Assembly: GCA_050699055.1 (NCBI GenBank)
Contig: JBOHCT010000123.1
Location: 1-13,188, forward strand
Length of the DNA: 13,188 nucleotides
From: JBOHCT01 sp050699055
GTDB lineage: Bacteria; Actinomycetota; Actinomycetes; Streptosporangiales; JBOHCT01
Direction: 5' to 3'
In this document: positions 11,320-13,188 of the stretch, piece by piece
Layout: every line of letters starts with the position of its first letter
Position numbering within the stretch: position 1 is the stretch's first letter
Notes under the pieces: generated by a model
Told to the model about the DNA's origin: nothing
The model's input: only the letters and a program-made list of their open reading frames with translations
The model's database searches: none
Position numbers and translations under genes: made by a program

Positions 11320-13071
11320 GTGGCCACGAGTGAGCCCCTGGGGGAGGACCCGCGCCCGGGGTCGGACGCCGAGCAGCGCGTACTTCCCTGGATGCGACTG
11401 GATGAGCTGCTCGCCGAGGTGCAGGCCCGCCTCGACGCGGTGCTGGCCACGAGGGATCGAATGCGCGCGTTGCTTGACGCGGTGGTCTCGGTCGGTGCCG
11501 ACCTGGAGGCGGAGGTCGTGCTGCGGCGGATCGTGGAGACCGCCGTGCGGCTGGCGGGCGCACGCTACGGAGCACTGGGAGTTGTCGGCGAGGAAGGGCA
11601 GCTCGTCCAGTTCATCCCCGTGGGCATGACGGAGGAGGAGATCGCCGACGTTCCTGGCTGCCCGCACGGGTTGGGGGTCATCGGTCTTCTCGTCCAGGAT
11701 CCGCGTCCGCTGCGGCTGGCGGACGTCAGCGAACACCCGGGTTCGTACGGCTTCCCGCCCGGGCACCCGCCTATGCGGAGCTTCCTCGGGGTGCCGGTCC
11801 GGGGCGGCGATGAGGTGTTCGGCAACCTCTACCTGACCGAGAAACAGGGCGGGGCAGAGTTCGACGAGGACGACGAGAACGCCGTGGTCGCGCTCGCCGC
11901 AGCGGCAGGGGTGGCCATCGAGAATGCCCGGCTGTACGACGAAGCGCGCCGACGCGAGAGATGGCTCCAGGCGTCGGCGGAGGTGTCGACCAGTCTCTTG
12001 TCCGGAACCGACCCCGACGAGGTACTGACGCTGATCGCGCGTCTGGCGCGGGAGATGGCCGGTGGTGTCCTCGCGGGGGTCGCCCTTCCCGCGGCGGGCG
12101 GACAGGCGTTGTCGGTCGAGGTCGCCGACGGTGAGTACGCGGACCAGGCCCGAGGGACCACGCTGCCCCTCTCCGGCTCGCTCATCGGCCAGGTCTTCTC
12201 CGAAGGCACGCCGAGGATGATCGTCGACGTGCGACAGGAGCCGGAGGCGACCTGGCTGCTCGGTCGGTTGCCGCTCGGCCCGGCGCTCCTCATCCCGCTC
12301 GGAGCCCCGGGGGCCGTGCGCGGGGTTCTGGTGGCCGCCTTCAGCCCAGGCCGGCCTTCCTTCCCGGAGGCGACCCAGGGGATGCTGCACGCCTTCGCCG
12401 GTCAGGCCGCCGTCGCGTTGGAGCTCGCCGAGCGCCGCCGCAGCGCCGAGCGCCTCATCGTCATGGAGGACCGTGACCGTATCGCCAGGGACTTGCACGA
12501 CATCGTTATCCAACGGATGTTCGCCAGTGGAATGACGCTGATGGGAGTAGCGAAGCTCACGGACCAGTCGGAGGTGGGGACGCGGGTGCAGCGCGTGGTG
12601 AACGACCTGGACGAGACCATCCGGCAAATCCGCTCGGCGATCTTCGCGCTGCAAGGGCCTCCCGAGGAGGTTCAGCCGAGTCTGCGCGCCCGGGTGCTCG
12701 CGGAGGTACAGGTCGCCCGCGATACTTTGGGCTTCGCCCCGGGGGTACAGCTGGACGGTCGAGTGGACACGGCGGTTCCCGAGGACGTCGGCGGACAACT
12801 CGTCATCGTGCTGCGCGAGGCGCTGTCCAACGTCGCTCGCCACGCCCACGCCCATCACGCGAGCGTCGCGGTCGCTGTCGAGGACCAGCAGGTCAGCCTA
12901 CGGGTCGAAGACGATGGTGTGGGTCTCCCTCCTGGGGCCTCCTGGAGCGGGCTGCGGAACCTCGCGGAGCGCGCGGCCGGCCTCCGTGGCGGTTTCGATG
13001 CGGCTCCCCGCGAAGGCGGCGGCACCGTGGTCGAGTGGTGCGTGCCCTTGCCCTACCACGGAAATGGCTAG
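11320..13071 (+). CDS. DosS/DosT-type GAF-GAF haem sensor histidine kinase, 583 aa
   Basis: Soluble sensor kinase of the NarL-partner class, resembling M. tuberculosis DosS (578 aa) and DosT (573 aa), which phosphorylate DosR under hypoxia, NO or CO. GAF-A spans about 61-206 and GAF-B about 227-370. In GAF-A, His149 (FPPGHPPMRSFLGVPV) matches the DosS proximal haem ligand by number and motif, and Tyr171 (NLYLTEK) matches the residue that contacts bound O2. Residue 87 is Gly, as in DosT (Gly85), not Glu as in DosS. The dimerisation/phosphoacceptor part has His393 in RIARDLHDIVIQRMF. The ATPase domain has the N-box LREALSNVARHA and DDGVGLPPG, ending with GLRNLAERAAGLRGGF. GTG 11320 has GGGAG 7 nt upstream. 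No response regulator gene is visible in the window. Confidence 0.93.
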   Translation: MATSEPLGEDPRPGSDAEQRVLPWMRLDELLAEVQARLDAVLATRDRMRALLDAVVSVGADLEAEVVLRRIVETAVRLAGARYGALGVVGEEGQLVQFIPVGMTEEEIADVPGCPHGLGVIGLLVQDPRPLRLADVSEHPGSYGFPPGHPPMRSFLGVPVRGGDEVFGNLYLTEKQGGAEFDEDDENAVVALAAAAGVAIENARLYDEARRRERWLQASAEVSTSLLSGTDPDEVLTLIARLAREMAGGVLAGVALPAAGGQALSVEVADGEYADQARGTTLPLSGSLIGQVFSEGTPRMIVDVRQEPEATWLLGRLPLGPALLIPLGAPGAVRGVLVAAFSPGRPSFPEATQGMLHAFAGQAAVALELAERRRSAERLIVMEDRDRIARDLHDIVIQRMFASGMTLMGVAKLTDQSEVGTRVQRVVNDLDETIRQIRSAIFALQGPPEEVQPSLRARVLAEVQVARDTLGFAPGVQLDGRVDTAVPEDVGGQLVIVLREALSNVARHAHAHHASVAVAVEDQQVSLRVEDDGVGLPPGASWSGLRNLAERAAGLRGGFDAAPREGGGTVVEWCVPLPYHGNG

Positions 13072-13084
13072 GGTCTGTTCCCTA
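13069..13084. terminator. Short hairpin at the kinase stop codon
   Basis: TAGGG (13069-13073) and CCCTA (13080-13084) form a 5-bp stem around TCTGTT, beginning at the kinase stop. The stem is short and no U-tract follows, so terminator function is doubtful. Confidence 0.25.
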
Positions 13085-13107
13085 AATCCAGGCTCCGTGT
13101 TGACGCC

Positions 13108-13188
13108 TCAGGCCGCGTGTTCGGGTAGGAGCCCGGCGACGTCGTATCCGTCGTGCTGCAGCTCGGCCAGGAGCCGGCGGGCCTGATG
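13108..13188 (-). CDS. 3' end of an unidentified gene, runs off the right edge
   Basis: An open minus-strand frame enters from the right edge and ends at TGA 13110-13108, giving 26 C-terminal residues that include ARRLLAELQHDGYDVAGLLP and end PEHAA. Codon third positions are G/C-rich and the composition looks like a normal cytoplasmic protein end. It is convergent with the kinase gene, 36 nt from its stop. Too little is present to name a family; a DosR-like response regulator is not indicated, since its C-terminus would be a LuxR-type helix-turn-helix. Confidence 0.5.
   Translation of the reverse strand, partial: HQARRLLAELQHDGYDVAGLLPEHAA

Noticed and set aside
11227..12858. 543-codon minus-strand frame across the sensor kinase
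   Set aside because: Antisense shadow; the plus-strand frame contains complete GAF and kinase motifs.
13069..13095. Insertion-sequence terminal inverted repeat after the kinase
   Set aside because: Only a short 5-bp dyad is visible, no matching second end or target duplication can be seen, and the adjacent partial protein is not recognisable as a transposase.

Overview
The window is high-GC DNA (roughly 70% G+C by eye) from an actinomycete. A WhiB-family regulator, an SsgA/SsgB-type cell-division protein, a DosS/DosT-type haem GAF histidine kinase, GTG starts and GTGA/ATGA gene overlaps all support this. The SsgA-like gene points to a sporulating, filamentous lineage (Streptosporangiales- or Streptomyces-like). 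I cannot fix the genus.

Left region (1-2545, all minus strand). The 5' part of a ferredoxin sulfite/nitrite reductase gene runs off the left edge. It is preceded by a short Cys-containing leader peptide of the actinobacterial 'RRH(I/V)D...RV.SA.C' kind. Between them lie four RNA arms with mutually exclusive pairings, one of which buries the reductase Shine-Dalgarno, so this looks like a cysteine-responsive translational attenuator. Further upstream are a 40-residue Cys-rich protein, a 21-bp tandem repeat and the wreck of an aidB-like acyl-CoA dehydrogenase gene (two frameshifts, an internal deletion and a lost 3' end).

Middle-left (2666-5121). A phosphoribosyltransferase and an alpha/beta hydrolase overlap by 4 nt; together they resemble a two-domain protein fused in other actinobacteria. 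A convergent WhiB-family gene follows, then an intergenic stretch with a terminator-like hairpin, a 58-residue twin-CxxC protein, and a minus-strand tRNA cluster transcribed Gly(GCC)-Cys(GCA)-Val(GAC) with a recognisable promoter.

Middle (5223-10115). hutH and a pabC-like class IV aminotransferase gene are 8 nt apart. An SsgA-like gene converges on them. Divergent from it is a three-gene overlapping operon: ECF sigma factor, zinc-finger (RskA-like) anti-sigma factor, and a PGPGW membrane protein. A tRNA-Val(CAC) gene follows, and its probable -10 box contains the stop codon of the preceding gene.

Right region (10235-13188). A duplicated DUF4389 membrane protein and a DosT-like oxygen-sensor kinase are divergent across a 350-bp interval that holds a DosR-box-like inverted repeat and two perfect 14-bp palindromes. 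The kinase carries His149, Tyr171 and Gly87 at the positions known to matter in the M. tuberculosis DosS/DosT haem pocket. The last 81 bases are the 3' end of an unidentified minus-strand gene.

The most interesting items are the sirA leader/attenuator, the DosT-like kinase with its candidate DosR-type site and regulon-like gene pair, and the sigma/anti-sigma/PGPGW operon. All structure claims come from reading complementarity by eye; no folding or database search was run.
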